This document shows positions 8,800-17,420 of a stretch of 64,000 nucleotides of DNA, one piece after another (the first letter of the stretch is position 1; the number at the start of each line of letters is the position of its first letter). Location of the stretch: contig JBCDIT010000003.1 in the NCBI GenBank assembly GCA_038748775.1, forward strand, positions 62,001 through 126,000. Direction: 5' to 3'. Source of the DNA: DAIQNV01 sp038748775. GTDB taxonomy: Bacteria; Planctomycetota; Phycisphaerae; Phycisphaerales; UBA1924. Under the pieces are notes generated by a model. The model made no database searches, was not told the origin of the DNA, and was given only the letters and a program-made list of their open reading frames with translations. Made by a program: the position numbers and the translations under genes.

Positions 8800-8886
8800 C
8801 GAGACCATTGCGATCGCCAGACACCGAACACACACTCACCAAAGCTGCATAACCTGCGATGCACCGTCCCATTTCGCTCCCGAACC

Positions 8887-9597
8887 TCAAGGACGCCCCG
8901 GGTCGGTCCACTCGTCCGCGAGAAGCATCGATAGCTCGTCATCGGTCAGGGAGACCGGGCCCTCCATGTCATCGCCGTGATCTTCGGTACGGCCGGCAGA
9001 ATCGGCGCGATCAGGCGGCGGGGCGCCGGCCTCGCCGAAACCTGTGACCGGATCGTCGACCGGACGGCGAGATCCGGGCGGATCCGACTGAGCGAGCGGT
9101 TCCGAAGGCGGCGTCGTGGACGGCCCAGCACCCGGACGATCGAGGTCATCCTGCTCCGGATCATCCACAAGCTTGAGCGACGGCTCAGACCATGCCTCGG
9201 GCTTGGCTTCGAGCGACGGCGAGGGCGTTGGCGGGCGACGGCGCGACCAACGCTCCAAATCGGATCGCTCGACGGCACGGAGTTGGGGCTCGCCGTCCTC
9301 CTCGTAAACCCAAACCGCAGCGACGGGAACGTAGATCTCGACGGCGTCCACGAGCGCAGCCGACAGCCCGACGCCCTCGGCGTTGACCAGCAACAAAATC
9401 AGGGGGGAATCGTCGTCTCGCCCGGCGAGTGCACACAGCATCGCCATGGCCCGGTGCGCGCTCGTGCACGCCGAGACCTCGATGTTCCGTCGAACCAATG
9501 CGGAGAGCAGCGGCTCGGGAGCCCAGGCGTTTGGCTGGTGCAGCAGCACGCATCGGGCCGGGCTCGCCCCAGCGTTCCCCGGTGGCTCCGATGGCAT
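8887..9597 (-). CDS. Putative signalling protein with receiver-like N-terminus, function unknown
   Basis: A 236-residue soluble protein I cannot assign. Residues about 14-110 form an alpha/beta pattern (CVLLHQ, IEVSACTSAHRAMAML, LILLLVN, VAAVWVY) reminiscent of a phosphoreceiver fold without its canonical Asp pocket. A Pro/Asp/Glu-rich linker follows, and it ends in an acidic helix DDELSMLLADEW. The N-terminal pattern resembles that of the diguanylate cyclase encoded immediately downstream, suggesting they act together. The ATG at 9597 is chosen because TACACT lies exactly six bases upstream, the spacing seen at other leaderless starts here; a longer in-frame start exists at 9714. Confidence 0.6.
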   Translation of the reverse strand: MPSEPPGNAGASPARCVLLHQPNAWAPEPLLSALVRRNIEVSACTSAHRAMAMLCALAGRDDDSPLILLLVNAEGVGLSAALVDAVEIYVPVAAVWVYEEDGEPQLRAVERSDLERWSRRRPPTPSPSLEAKPEAWSEPSLKLVDDPEQDDLDRPGAGPSTTPPSEPLAQSDPPGSRRPVDDPVTGFGEAGAPPPDRADSAGRTEDHGDDMEGPVSLTDDELSMLLADEWTDPGRP

Positions 9598-9603
9598 ACC
9601 TGA

Positions 9604-9609
9604 AGTGTA
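9604..9609 (-). promoter_or_regulatory. -10 box TACACT, leaderless start
   Basis: TACACT on the minus strand, six bases (TCAGGT) before the ATG at 9597. It supports the shorter start for the putative signalling protein. Confidence 0.5.
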
Positions 9610-9725
9610 GAGATCCCCCAGCCCGAACCAACCTTTGAGCGGGACGGTTGTGACCGAAGTGTCGAAACCTTCGTTCCGATGATAGCCCAGATTAGGGGCA
9701 TGACGACCCAACATTCGGGCACATC

Positions 9726-10880
9726 TTACCGATTTTCACACCCGGCCTTGACCACACCAAACAGTTTTGTTTCGACAAGCCGCGCGACCTGCTCAGCTCC
9801 GTCTTCCTGCATCGCCTGAAGCTCCGAAATCTGTTCGGAATTCGATACCCGACTGAAGCTCGATAGCACCTTCAACACTTCAGTCGCGTTGGCCTTGAGA
9901 TTCATCTCGGGGTCGACGTGATCGCGAAGACAGACCGCGGCCCCGCTCTCAACCAGAAGCCGAGCATTGCCCTCCTGGTGACGGTCGGCGTGAAACGGGT
10001 AGGGCATGAAGACGCAGGGTTTCCCAGCAAACCTGGCTTCGGCGACGGTGCTCGCGCCGGCACGCGCCAGCACGACGGTCGCCGCGCTCCAGGCGTCGCC
10101 GACGTTCTCGATGAACGGGACGACCCGGACGGGAAGCGATACGCCACGAACCGCGGCCCGCGACTCTTCGAAATCGGCGGCCCCCGACTGCTGCAGGACC
10201 TGCCATCCTGCGTCGTTGAGCTCGTCGCCTCGCGCTTGGAGGAACCGGACCAGGAATCGGTTCAACGTCCGGGCACCCTGGCTGCCTCCGAAGACGACCA
10301 ACGTCGGTCGGGCCGGATCGAGCCCGAGCGCCTCGGCGGCCTCCGAACGAGGGCGAGACGGGCGGGCCGCGGCACGAATGAGTGGGCCGACGGGTTTCCA
10401 ACCCTCGAGCGGAACCGGGGCGGCGTTAAGCCGGTGACCGGCCCATCTCGAGGTCAGCATCGTTGCCTTGCCCGGCGGAACATCGAGAGCAACGAGCGCG
10501 ATCGGAACCCCGAGGCTGCGGCACGCGCGGCACGCGGGAACGCTGACGAATCCTCCGGTGCTCACCGCGACCACCGGCCCGGGCGCTCGTTCGATCTCTC
10601 GAACCGTCGCGTTGACGCTCGGAGACCACGATCGCACGAGTCCGGCGAAGACCTTCGGCTGCAGCCCGAAAGGACGAGCGGGGATCGGGACGAAGGCGTC
10701 GATCTCGCCCCTGGCGAGAGGCCCCCGGAGAACATCGACATCGATCTCGCGGTCGGAGGCCACGCTGACGAGACGGACGCCAAGGGGTCTGAGTCGTTCA
10801 CCGATCGCGAGGAGCGGGTAGACGTGACCACCGGTCCCGCCTCCGATCAGCAGGACGGTCGGCGTCTCGCGGGGACTCAT
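9726..10880 (-). CDS. murG: MurG, lipid II synthase (UDP-GlcNAc transferase)
   Basis: Adds GlcNAc from UDP-GlcNAc to lipid I on the inner face of the membrane, giving lipid II for peptidoglycan. The 384-residue GT-B enzyme opens with the diagnostic GGGTGGHVYP loop at residues 13-22. It has the nucleotide-side motif VFGGSQGARTLN and the C-terminal donor-site block GASTVAEARFAGKP followed by MPYPFHADRHQEGNA. The ATG overlaps the ftsW stop (ATGA). Intact murG and ftsW support a peptidoglycan-making planctomycete. Confidence 0.95.
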   Translation of the reverse strand: MSPRETPTVLLIGGGTGGHVYPLLAIGERLRPLGVRLVSVASDREIDVDVLRGPLARGEIDAFVPIPARPFGLQPKVFAGLVRSWSPSVNATVREIERAPGPVVAVSTGGFVSVPACRACRSLGVPIALVALDVPPGKATMLTSRWAGHRLNAAPVPLEGWKPVGPLIRAAARPSRPRSEAAEALGLDPARPTLVVFGGSQGARTLNRFLVRFLQARGDELNDAGWQVLQQSGAADFEESRAAVRGVSLPVRVVPFIENVGDAWSAATVVLARAGASTVAEARFAGKPCVFMPYPFHADRHQEGNARLLVESGAAVCLRDHVDPEMNLKANATEVLKVLSSFSRVSNSEQISELQAMQEDGAEQVARLVETKLFGVVKAGCENR

Positions 10881-12106
10881 GCGGGGACCGGCTCTTTCCC
10901 GACGCCCTCGTCGGGCACCGGAACACCGATCTGGTCGTCGGTCATCCGGTCGAGGGCGAAGACCAATCCGAGCATGAACGCCGTGAGGATCCAGCCGGTG
11001 CCCCCGGCGCTGAGGAGCGGCAACGCGATGCCCTTGGTGGGACCGAGGCCAGTAACTACAAAGAGGTTGATGGTGGCCTGGAGCGCGATCGTCGCGGCGA
11101 CGCCGAACGCGACGAGCCTGGCCATCGGAGAGGCGGCGCGGCGGGCGACGCAGATGATCGCGCAGACGAGCAACGCGTAGAGCGATACAACGATCCCAGC
11201 CCCGACGACGCCCAATTCCTCGCAGATCACGGCGAACAAGAAGTCCGTCGTGTCCTCGGGCAGGTAGCCGAACTTTTGGAGCCCATGTCCGAGCCCTCGC
11301 CCCGCGGGACCGCCCCCGGCAATGGTCGCCATCGACTGGATCATGTGATACCCGGCGCCCTGCGGGTCTTCGAAGGGCCTCATGAACGACGTCAGACGCC
11401 GCACCCGGTAGGGCGACTCGATGATCAGAACGGCGATGCCGGCGAGGCCACCTGCGGCGGGGACCGCGAAGTGCCAGAGCTTGGCCCCGGCGGCGATGAG
11501 CATGAGCGACCCGACGGCGGCGATCAAAATTCCCGTGCCCAAGTCTTCAATCGCGATGAGCCCGCACACGATCGCGAGAAGAACGAGTGGAGGCGTGAGC
11601 CCGGCGAAGAAATAGCGGATCCGATCTCTGATCGCGGCCGCGTAGGCGGCGCACACCAGGATCATGCCCCACTTGATGAACTCCGAAGGTTGGACCGACC
11701 CGGCGGCCGGGACGTTGATCCACCGATGCGACCCGTTGACCGCTCGCCCGATCCCCGGGATGTAAACCATCGTGATGACGAGTATCGAGGCGAGGGCGAT
11801 CCCGAAGAGCACGACGAGCGACGCTCCGAACGTCGCCGGGCGGGGACCTTCGAAATCGGCCACGAGCCGACGAGCGGGCACGACGGCACCGATGACGAAC
11901 GCGAGGACTGCGATCGCGCCGTAGACGGTTGGCCTCCCGCTCAGGATGCCCCAGACCGTGACGGCGTCGCCGGCGACCCCGGTGTCGGGCGACCCGCCGT
12001 CGAGGGCGACGGGGCTGACCCACATCGAGGCCGAACTCACCATGACCACGCCCATCACAATCAGGGCGAAGGCGGCGATAGCGATGACCTCGCGGGCGCG
12101 GACCAC
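10877..12106 (-). CDS. ftsW: FtsW/RodA-family SEDS peptidoglycan polymerase, probably FtsW
   Basis: A 409-residue polytopic membrane protein with about ten transmembrane segments. SEDS proteins polymerise lipid II together with a class B penicillin-binding protein, FtsW at the division site. Visible family features are WINVPAAGSVQPSEFIKWG, the GLGHGLQKFGYLPEDTTDFLFAVICEELG stretch (read in two halves) and GLGPTKGIALPLLSAGGTG near the C-terminus. Overlap with murG favours FtsW over RodA. The first codon is taken as GTG at 12106; no Shine-Dalgarno is evident, so the start is the least certain part. Confidence 0.93.
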   Translation of the reverse strand: MVRAREVIAIAAFALIVMGVVMVSSASMWVSPVALDGGSPDTGVAGDAVTVWGILSGRPTVYGAIAVLAFVIGAVVPARRLVADFEGPRPATFGASLVVLFGIALASILVITMVYIPGIGRAVNGSHRWINVPAAGSVQPSEFIKWGMILVCAAYAAAIRDRIRYFFAGLTPPLVLLAIVCGLIAIEDLGTGILIAAVGSLMLIAAGAKLWHFAVPAAGGLAGIAVLIIESPYRVRRLTSFMRPFEDPQGAGYHMIQSMATIAGGGPAGRGLGHGLQKFGYLPEDTTDFLFAVICEELGVVGAGIVVSLYALLVCAIICVARRAASPMARLVAFGVAATIALQATINLFVVTGLGPTKGIALPLLSAGGTGWILTAFMLGLVFALDRMTDDQIGVPVPDEGVGKEPVPA

Positions 12107-12249
12107 CTCGGATCATCGGCTCGGGTGGATCGATCCCTGCACCGAGGATCAGCGACCCGGCCCGACACGTCACGCTCGCTCGGCGCTCCGATCGCATCCA
12201 ACGTGGTTGCGATGTTTGGGGTGCACGATTCTGTCCGACTCGCGTCTGA

Positions 12250-12960
12250 TCAACCGGCTCGACGGCGGCGGAAGGTCACCGCGACGAACAGGCCGGCGAG
12301 CGTCATGCTCCCGGGCGTCGGGACGAGGCTGCCATCGCCGCCGCCCGAAAATTCGATGTCGAACGAGATCGGGAGCCCCATGGACGTGGTCTCGACGTCG
12401 AGTTGGAAGAACGTCTCGAACAGATAGTCGGACTCTCCCGGCGCCCGGGAAATGAACGGCTCGATTTCAAAGGTGCGGAACGCTTCATCGATCGTCGCGA
12501 GGTCGGTGACCTGATCGGCGGTGCCGTCGCGATCCGAGTCGAGTTCGAGCGTGCCGGTGAGGCCGGCGACGTTGTCGGTCTGCAGGAAGCCTGCGAAGTC
12601 GCCCGGCTGGCTGCTCCCAGCGGTCTCGTTGAAGAAGAACTCCTGGCCGCCCTCCTGCTCGAGACTCACGCCGATGTTGCTGAGCGTGACGAGCCCGAGG
12701 GCCCCGAAGTCGTAGACGCTGGCGGAGAGCACCAGGAGGTTGATCGCCACGAGGCGGGCATCGGAGAGCTTGCCCTCGCCGTCGCGCTCGACCTCGGTGG
12801 TGAAGCTGCCCTCGACGCCGAATCCGATCGATGTCGGGCCGCTCAAAACCGTGGCCTGCTGATCCGGAGCCAGGTCGAAGTTGATGACCTCACCCGACGC
12901 GACGGTCGAAGCAAGTCCCGAAGCAGCAACCAACACAGCCCACGAAGTGTTGCGGTTCAT
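12250..12960 (-). CDS. Secreted PEP-CTERM-like protein, function unknown
   Basis: A 236-residue exported protein with a signal peptide ending near TVASGEV (residue 25) and a C-terminal sorting tail: VPTPGSM, a short hydrophobic helix and FRRRRAG. The middle is a beta-rich, Gly/Asp/Glu-heavy domain with ELDSDRDGTADQV, a possible calcium-binding turn. The frame stays open far upstream, but the ATG at 12960 is preceded by GGGAG at about seven bases and begins the signal peptide, so the shorter start is used. It shares only the architecture, not obvious sequence, with the protein at 126-743. Confidence 0.8.
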   Translation of the reverse strand: MNRNTSWAVLVAASGLASTVASGEVINFDLAPDQQATVLSGPTSIGFGVEGSFTTEVERDGEGKLSDARLVAINLLVLSASVYDFGALGLVTLSNIGVSLEQEGGQEFFFNETAGSSQPGDFAGFLQTDNVAGLTGTLELDSDRDGTADQVTDLATIDEAFRTFEIEPFISRAPGESDYLFETFFQLDVETTSMGLPISFDIEFSGGGDGSLVPTPGSMTLAGLFVAVTFRRRRAG

Positions 12961-13133
12961 TTCTGATCTCCCGTGTTCCCTATTCCCAACGGAAAGAGAC
13001 CACGGGAAAACGCTTTGGGCCAGTGAGATCCATGGCTCGTTTTCAAGAAAGCGTTTTCTGAGCGATTTGCCTACCCAAGCCGCGTTGAACTGGGCGCTCG
13101 GACGCTGTTCGATGACGCTTCGAGACCGCCACT

Positions 13134-14867
13134 TCACCCAAGAACGGGGAGAGTGACGCGGCGGGAGAGCTCGTCGGTCGGTACGGCGATGAGGTCGTAC
13201 CCATCGGCACCGACGATCGTGCACCGAACGAGTTCCCCAGGACTGAGTTTCTCACGGGCGACCACGAACGTCGTCGCGTCGATCTTCGGGGCCTGGAAGT
13301 AGGTTCGGCCGGCGTGGACCCATTTCCCGTCTTCGTCCTGGCCCTTGGCCTCGTCGACGAGCACGTCGAAGCGAAGGCCCGAATTCTCAGGATCGGCCTC
13401 GTCGAACTGCTCGGCCAGGTACTCGTTCTGCTCGAAGCAGAGCCGCTGCTGGAGTTCGAGGATCTCGCCTTGGCGGCGTGCCTTGATCTCATCGGGGACC
13501 GCGAGGGCCGGATCGGCCTCCATCGTTCCAGCGGGCGTGCCCTGCTCGCGGCTGTACCGGAAGACGCCCACCGCCTCGAACCCGACCTCCTCGATAAATT
13601 CGAGGAGCTGGGCGTGGTCGTCTTCGGTCTCGCCCGGGAAGCCGGTGATGAACGTGGTCCGGACCGCCATCCCCGGGACCCGATCGCGGAGCTTGAGCAC
13701 GAGTTCGCGCTGTTCCTCAGCCCGGACGTGCCGTCGCATCGCGGTCAGCATGTTGTCCGAGGCGTGCTGGAGCGGGATGTCGAGGTACGGGATCAGGTGC
13801 CCCGACTCGCAAAGCTCGGCGAACGCGTCGATCGTCTCATCGCCGAACGTGGTCGGGTAGGCGTACATGAGGCGGAGCCAGCCCTTGCCCGTTTCCTGAG
13901 CGACCACGTCAGAGAGCGACTTGAGCAGCTTGGGCAGCCCGCCTCGGAAATGATCGGCGTCCGCGCCGCTCGCGACCTGATGCAGCCCCGAGCCGATGTC
14001 ATCGCCATAGCTCGTGGTGTCTTGGCCGATAAGCAGCAACTCGAAGGCACCGTCGCGGAGCAACTCGCGGGCCTCGCCCAAGATCTCGGGCTCGCCCTTG
14101 GACCGCATCTTCCCTCGGATGCTGGGGATCGTGCAGAACGCGCACTTCTGGTTGCAGCCCTCGGAGATCCGGAGGTACGCGTAATGACGGGGCGTGAGAC
14201 GGAGCCTCGCGGCGTCGGATTCGAAGTAGCCGATGCCCTTGCCGTCCTTGCCCTGGACGGTCAGCCCGACGGTCTCCATCCCTTCCGACTCGGCCTTGGT
14301 CAGCGCGTTGGCGTTGATCCAGTACTTGGGGCCCTGCTCGACCTCGGTCTCGAGGTCGGTGCGGTTGGGGGCGAACCCTCGCACCGCCTCGATGATCTTG
14401 TCGCGATCAAAGACCCCCACCATCGCGTCGATGCCCGGGGCCCAGTCGAGCATTTTGGCTCGGTGGCGTTGGACCAGGCAGCCGGCGACGACGACGCGTT
14501 TGACCTCGCCGCGTTGCTTGGCCTCGACGGCCTGCTTGATGACGCTGAGGCTCTCTTGCTTGCTGGCCTCGAGGAACCCACAGGTGTTGATCACCACGGC
14601 GTCGGCGGGCGTGATGCGCCCGGCGCCGGCGTCGTCCTGTTCCGAGCCGGCGAGGCTGAGGTCGTCGCCGGCTTGCGGCGAGTGCTCGTGGTTGGCGCCC
14701 TCGACGACCTGGTCGGGGGCCTCGTGACTCACGGGCGCGATCCCGTCCTCTGCGAGCAACCCGAGCATCTTCTCGGAGTCGACAAGGTTCTTCGGACAAC
14801 CCAAACTCACAAACGACACCGTGCGGACGGTGTCGTCGGTGGGTGCGCTCTGTGTGGTCCCCGGCAT
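13134..14867 (-). CDS. rimO: RimO, ribosomal protein S12 methylthiotransferase
   Basis: Radical-SAM enzyme that methylthiolates the conserved Asp of ribosomal protein S12. The N-terminal MTTase domain opens with the RimO hallmark FVSLGCPKNLVDSEKML and has INTCGFLEASK and VVAGCLVQRH for the second cluster cysteines. The radical-SAM CxxxCxxC is in EGCNQKCAFCTIP, and a TRAM domain closes the protein. At 577 residues it is about 130 longer than typical RimO. Part of the excess is an acidic, glutamine-rich insertion at about residues 42-84 inside the MTTase domain, and another short loop lies near QVASGADADHFRG. All cysteines are present, so it should be active. Confidence 0.95.
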   Translation of the reverse strand: MPGTTQSAPTDDTVRTVSFVSLGCPKNLVDSEKMLGLLAEDGIAPVSHEAPDQVVEGANHEHSPQAGDDLSLAGSEQDDAGAGRITPADAVVINTCGFLEASKQESLSVIKQAVEAKQRGEVKRVVVAGCLVQRHRAKMLDWAPGIDAMVGVFDRDKIIEAVRGFAPNRTDLETEVEQGPKYWINANALTKAESEGMETVGLTVQGKDGKGIGYFESDAARLRLTPRHYAYLRISEGCNQKCAFCTIPSIRGKMRSKGEPEILGEARELLRDGAFELLLIGQDTTSYGDDIGSGLHQVASGADADHFRGGLPKLLKSLSDVVAQETGKGWLRLMYAYPTTFGDETIDAFAELCESGHLIPYLDIPLQHASDNMLTAMRRHVRAEEQRELVLKLRDRVPGMAVRTTFITGFPGETEDDHAQLLEFIEEVGFEAVGVFRYSREQGTPAGTMEADPALAVPDEIKARRQGEILELQQRLCFEQNEYLAEQFDEADPENSGLRFDVLVDEAKGQDEDGKWVHAGRTYFQAPKIDATTFVVAREKLSPGELVRCTIVGADGYDLIAVPTDELSRRVTLPVLG

Positions 14868-14872
14868 AGGGC

Positions 14873-14878
14873 ACAGTA
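14873..14878 (-). promoter_or_regulatory. Possible -10 box TACTGT of rimO
   Basis: TACTGT lies five bases before the ATG at 14867 on the minus strand, with no Shine-Dalgarno. It is one base off the six-base spacing seen at other leaderless starts. Confidence 0.35.
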
Positions 14879-15018
14879 GGGCGATTTAAAGCAGGTTTGA
14901 TGGCTCCGTAGCGGCCTCCGGCCGCACACTCGCTTGCGGAACCCGCGCCGGAGTCAATCCGGCGGGCTTCCGGTCGAGAAAAATCATCTCGTGGCGCTAC
15001 ACGTTCAGTGGAGAGCCT

Positions 15019-15489
15019 TTAGCCCGAGAGGATTTCCAGGAACTCGGCGTCGATACCCGCCATCGGGTACCGCTCGCTGAGGGCGTTGTGGAGATCCTCT
15101 GACGAGCAGAGCACGAATCGGCAGGGGTACTCGATCCGCCAGCCTGCGAAGCGCATCGCCCGGGCGAGGTGCTGTTTGCTCGTGGCCATCGCGAGCTCGC
15201 CGCTATCGAAGTAGAGCGGGACAACCCCGAACTGCCAGGCCTGTCGGCGGTCGATCAGGTCGAGCACGTCAGGGACAGTGTCGAGGCCGTCGAGTTCGAC
15301 CCAGTCGGCCACCTCGGCAAACTGCTCGGCCCAAGCCTGCTCGACGGTTCGGGGCGACACCCCGAAGAGCTGCTCGGCCAGGAGCCCGAAGGGTCGCGGG
15401 TGCCGGCGTTGGTGCTCAAGGATCGATTCCCGCTGTTCCTCGGTGATCGCACCACGCTTGATCAAAAGGTCGCCCAGTCGCACACCCAT
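15019..15489 (-). CDS. MshEN (GspE N-terminal) domain protein
   Basis: A stand-alone 156-residue protein of the N-terminal type found in type II secretion and type IV pilus ATPases. It opens MGVRLGDLLIKRGAITEEQ, with the LGDLLIxxGxIxxxQ pattern, then ERQR-like helices and RPFGLLAEQLFGVSPRTVEQAWAEQF read in pieces. The C-terminal half keeps the second alpha/beta unit (FGVVPLYFDSGELAMATSK). MshEN domains can bind cyclic di-GMP, but I cannot confirm the paired 24-residue binding motifs. No ATPase domain is attached. The ATG at 15489 is chosen for its strong AAGGAGGG leader eight bases upstream; the frame is open further back. Confidence 0.75.
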   Translation of the reverse strand: MGVRLGDLLIKRGAITEEQRESILEHQRRHPRPFGLLAEQLFGVSPRTVEQAWAEQFAEVADWVELDGLDTVPDVLDLIDRRQAWQFGVVPLYFDSGELAMATSKQHLARAMRFAGWRIEYPCRFVLCSSEDLHNALSERYPMAGIDAEFLEILSG

Positions 15490-15633
15490 CGGAATCCCTC
15501 CTTCGGCGAACGATTCCGCCGGCGAGCCAGGGATCGGCGCGAGACCGGGGCAACCTAACTTCGGGGGGAACAATCGGCGCAAAGATCGCGCAAATCGCGG
15601 CTTGCGTGCTCCGAGAAGTGAGGACCGACGTGC

Positions 15634-15975
15634 TTACTCAGCAGGCTCGATGGTGACGGTGAGCTTCTCGGACTTGAACTGGTCCTGGTAGAGCTCGGCC
15701 CGCTCCTTGTGTGTCACCAACACGAGGGCGATGCCTCGGGTGTGGGCCCGGAGCATGACCTCGATCGCCGCCTCGCGACGGAGGGGGGTGAGCTCGCACA
15801 AGACTTCAACGACATCGAGCATGTCGTTTTTGTCGTCGTTGTGCAGCAAGACACGGTACGGGGGCAGCTTGTCGAGCTTGGGCGGAGACGTCTTGGGCGT
15901 CGGCTGCTCGAGGGTCGCGGTCGACCCGGTGTCCCCGTCCGGATGATCGTTGTTCTGGTGGTCGGTTTCGGCCAT
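15634..15975 (-). CDS. clpS: ClpS, N-end-rule adaptor of ClpAP/ClpCP
   Basis: A 113-residue adaptor that delivers substrates with destabilising N-terminal residues to the Clp protease. After a disordered acidic N-terminal stretch of about 40 residues comes YRVLLHNDDKNDMLDVVEVL, with the conserved N-D-D substrate-pocket element, then REAAIEVMLRAH and ALVLVTHKERAELY. Two starts compete: GTG at 15981 and ATG at 15975. The ATG is preferred because TACCCT lies exactly six bases before it. Two clpP genes lie 7 kb away on the opposite strand. Confidence 0.92.
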   Translation of the reverse strand: MAETDHQNNDHPDGDTGSTATLEQPTPKTSPPKLDKLPPYRVLLHNDDKNDMLDVVEVLCELTPLRREAAIEVMLRAHTRGIALVLVTHKERAELYQDQFKSEKLTVTIEPAE

Positions 15976-15981
15976 GGACAC

Positions 15982-15987
15982 AGGGTA
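15982..15987 (-). promoter_or_regulatory. -10 box TACCCT, leaderless start of clpS
   Basis: TACCCT on the minus strand followed by six bases (GTGTCC) and the ATG at 15975. The same hexamer and spacing precede the starts at 19100 and 26467. Confidence 0.55.
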
Positions 15988-15999
15988 TCGGGTCTCGCT

Positions 16000-17391
16000 T
16001 CATTTTCCCACGCAGAACGCGGCAAAGACCCGACCAATCACGTCGTCCGGGGTGACGTCGCCGGTGATCTGACCCAACTGGTCCAGCGCTGTGCGCATCG
16101 CCCCGGCGACGAGCTCGGGCTCGGCGAGCGAGCGAGCCCCGGGATCGATCGTGGCCAGCGCCTCGCCGAGCGAACCGGCGGCCTCGGCGAGCGCGAGCGC
16201 GTGCCTGGGAACCCCGGAGCGAGCGAACGCGCAATCGGCGATGGCGCGCCTGAGCGTGTCGAGATGGAAGCCGTCCAGAGCGCAGACCGCGACGTCCCCG
16301 TCCGCCATCCCCGGGAGATCGGCCTTCGTGCGCACGCGCAGCGTCGGACGGTCGGCGAGACCCGGATCAGGATCAAACCGGCCGCTCGGGTCACAGTGGA
16401 TCAGCAGATCCGCGGCCTTGGCGGCATCGCGAGCCGAGGATTGGGCGGCGATTTCGAGCGTGTCCGAGCCGGACGGGTCGTGCCCAGGGAGATCGAGCCC
16501 GGGAAGGTCGAGTAACGTCACGCGGCCGGCGCCGGGCAGTTCGGACGAAAGATCGAGCGGCTCTGCAAGAACGTCGCGCGTTGTGCCCGGAGACTCGTCG
16601 GTGATCGAACGCTCCTGGCCCAGCAGGGCGTTGAACAGCGTGGATTTGCCGGCTGACGGAGGCCCGACGAGCGCCACCTCCGGGTCGCCCGAGCGTTGCT
16701 CTGACGGGTCGCCGGCGTGGGCCGCGATGGCGTCGCGGAGCGTTGCGACTTTCGCTGACAGTTCCGACGGTGCGATCGGGACAACGTCTTCTTGATCGGT
16801 GAAGTCGATGCCCGCTTCGACGAGCGCGAGCACGGTGGAAAGCTCGTCTGACCAGGCCCGGTAGCGAGCGCCGGTGGTGCCTCTGAGAAGTTCGTTCGCG
16901 GCGTCGAGTTCATCGTCGCGGTCCGCGGCGATCAGGGCCGCGACGCCCTCGGCCTGATCGAGCGTGAGCTGGCCGGCGAGGTGGGCGCGGTAGGTGAACT
17001 CGCCCGGGTTTGCGAGACGCACCCCGTCGAAGCTGAGCACGAGATCGAGGACGCGCTCGATGAGGTGCGGGTTGCCCGGGATCTGGAGTTCGACGGTGGT
17101 GTCCGTCGTGTACGAATGTGGGGCGGTGAAGTAAAGAAGCGAGACGGGGAGGGGCAGGCATGGGACGGCGGCGATCGGAGTCGCTTCGCTCGCTGGATCC
17201 CTCTCCAAGGTTCTCTCTGCCTTCGCTCGCGGGAGGTGGAGCGTGGCGTTATGGACGCCTCGGACGGTCGGGGGCGTGTCGAGGATGGCGGCAAGCACCG
17301 CTGGGACCGCCGGGCCGCTGACGCGGATCAGGGCGCAAGGCGATCTGCCCGGTGGGGTGGCGAGCGCGGCGATGGTGTCTTGGGTCGACAT
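16000..17391 (-). CDS. mnmE: MnmE, tRNA U34 modification GTPase
   Basis: With MnmG, installs the carboxymethylaminomethyl group at wobble uridine 34. The 463-residue protein has the N-terminal tetrahydrofolate-binding domain (MSTQDTIAALATPPG, later GEFTYRAHLAGQLTLDQAEG), helical domain, and inserted G domain: G1 VGPPSAGKSTLFNALLG, G2 TTRDVL, G3 DLPGLD, and a G4 reading TKAD instead of NKxD. It ends FCVGK, keeping the essential C-terminal cysteine. A TATCAC hexamer sits six bases before the ATG, close to the local leaderless pattern. Confidence 0.95.
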   Translation of the reverse strand: MSTQDTIAALATPPGRSPCALIRVSGPAVPAVLAAILDTPPTVRGVHNATLHLPRAKAERTLERDPASEATPIAAVPCLPLPVSLLYFTAPHSYTTDTTVELQIPGNPHLIERVLDLVLSFDGVRLANPGEFTYRAHLAGQLTLDQAEGVAALIAADRDDELDAANELLRGTTGARYRAWSDELSTVLALVEAGIDFTDQEDVVPIAPSELSAKVATLRDAIAAHAGDPSEQRSGDPEVALVGPPSAGKSTLFNALLGQERSITDESPGTTRDVLAEPLDLSSELPGAGRVTLLDLPGLDLPGHDPSGSDTLEIAAQSSARDAAKAADLLIHCDPSGRFDPDPGLADRPTLRVRTKADLPGMADGDVAVCALDGFHLDTLRRAIADCAFARSGVPRHALALAEAAGSLGEALATIDPGARSLAEPELVAGAMRTALDQLGQITGDVTPDDVIGRVFAAFCVGK

Positions 17392-17420
17392 CGCAGAGTG
17401 ATAGACGCGTGACCCGCCCG

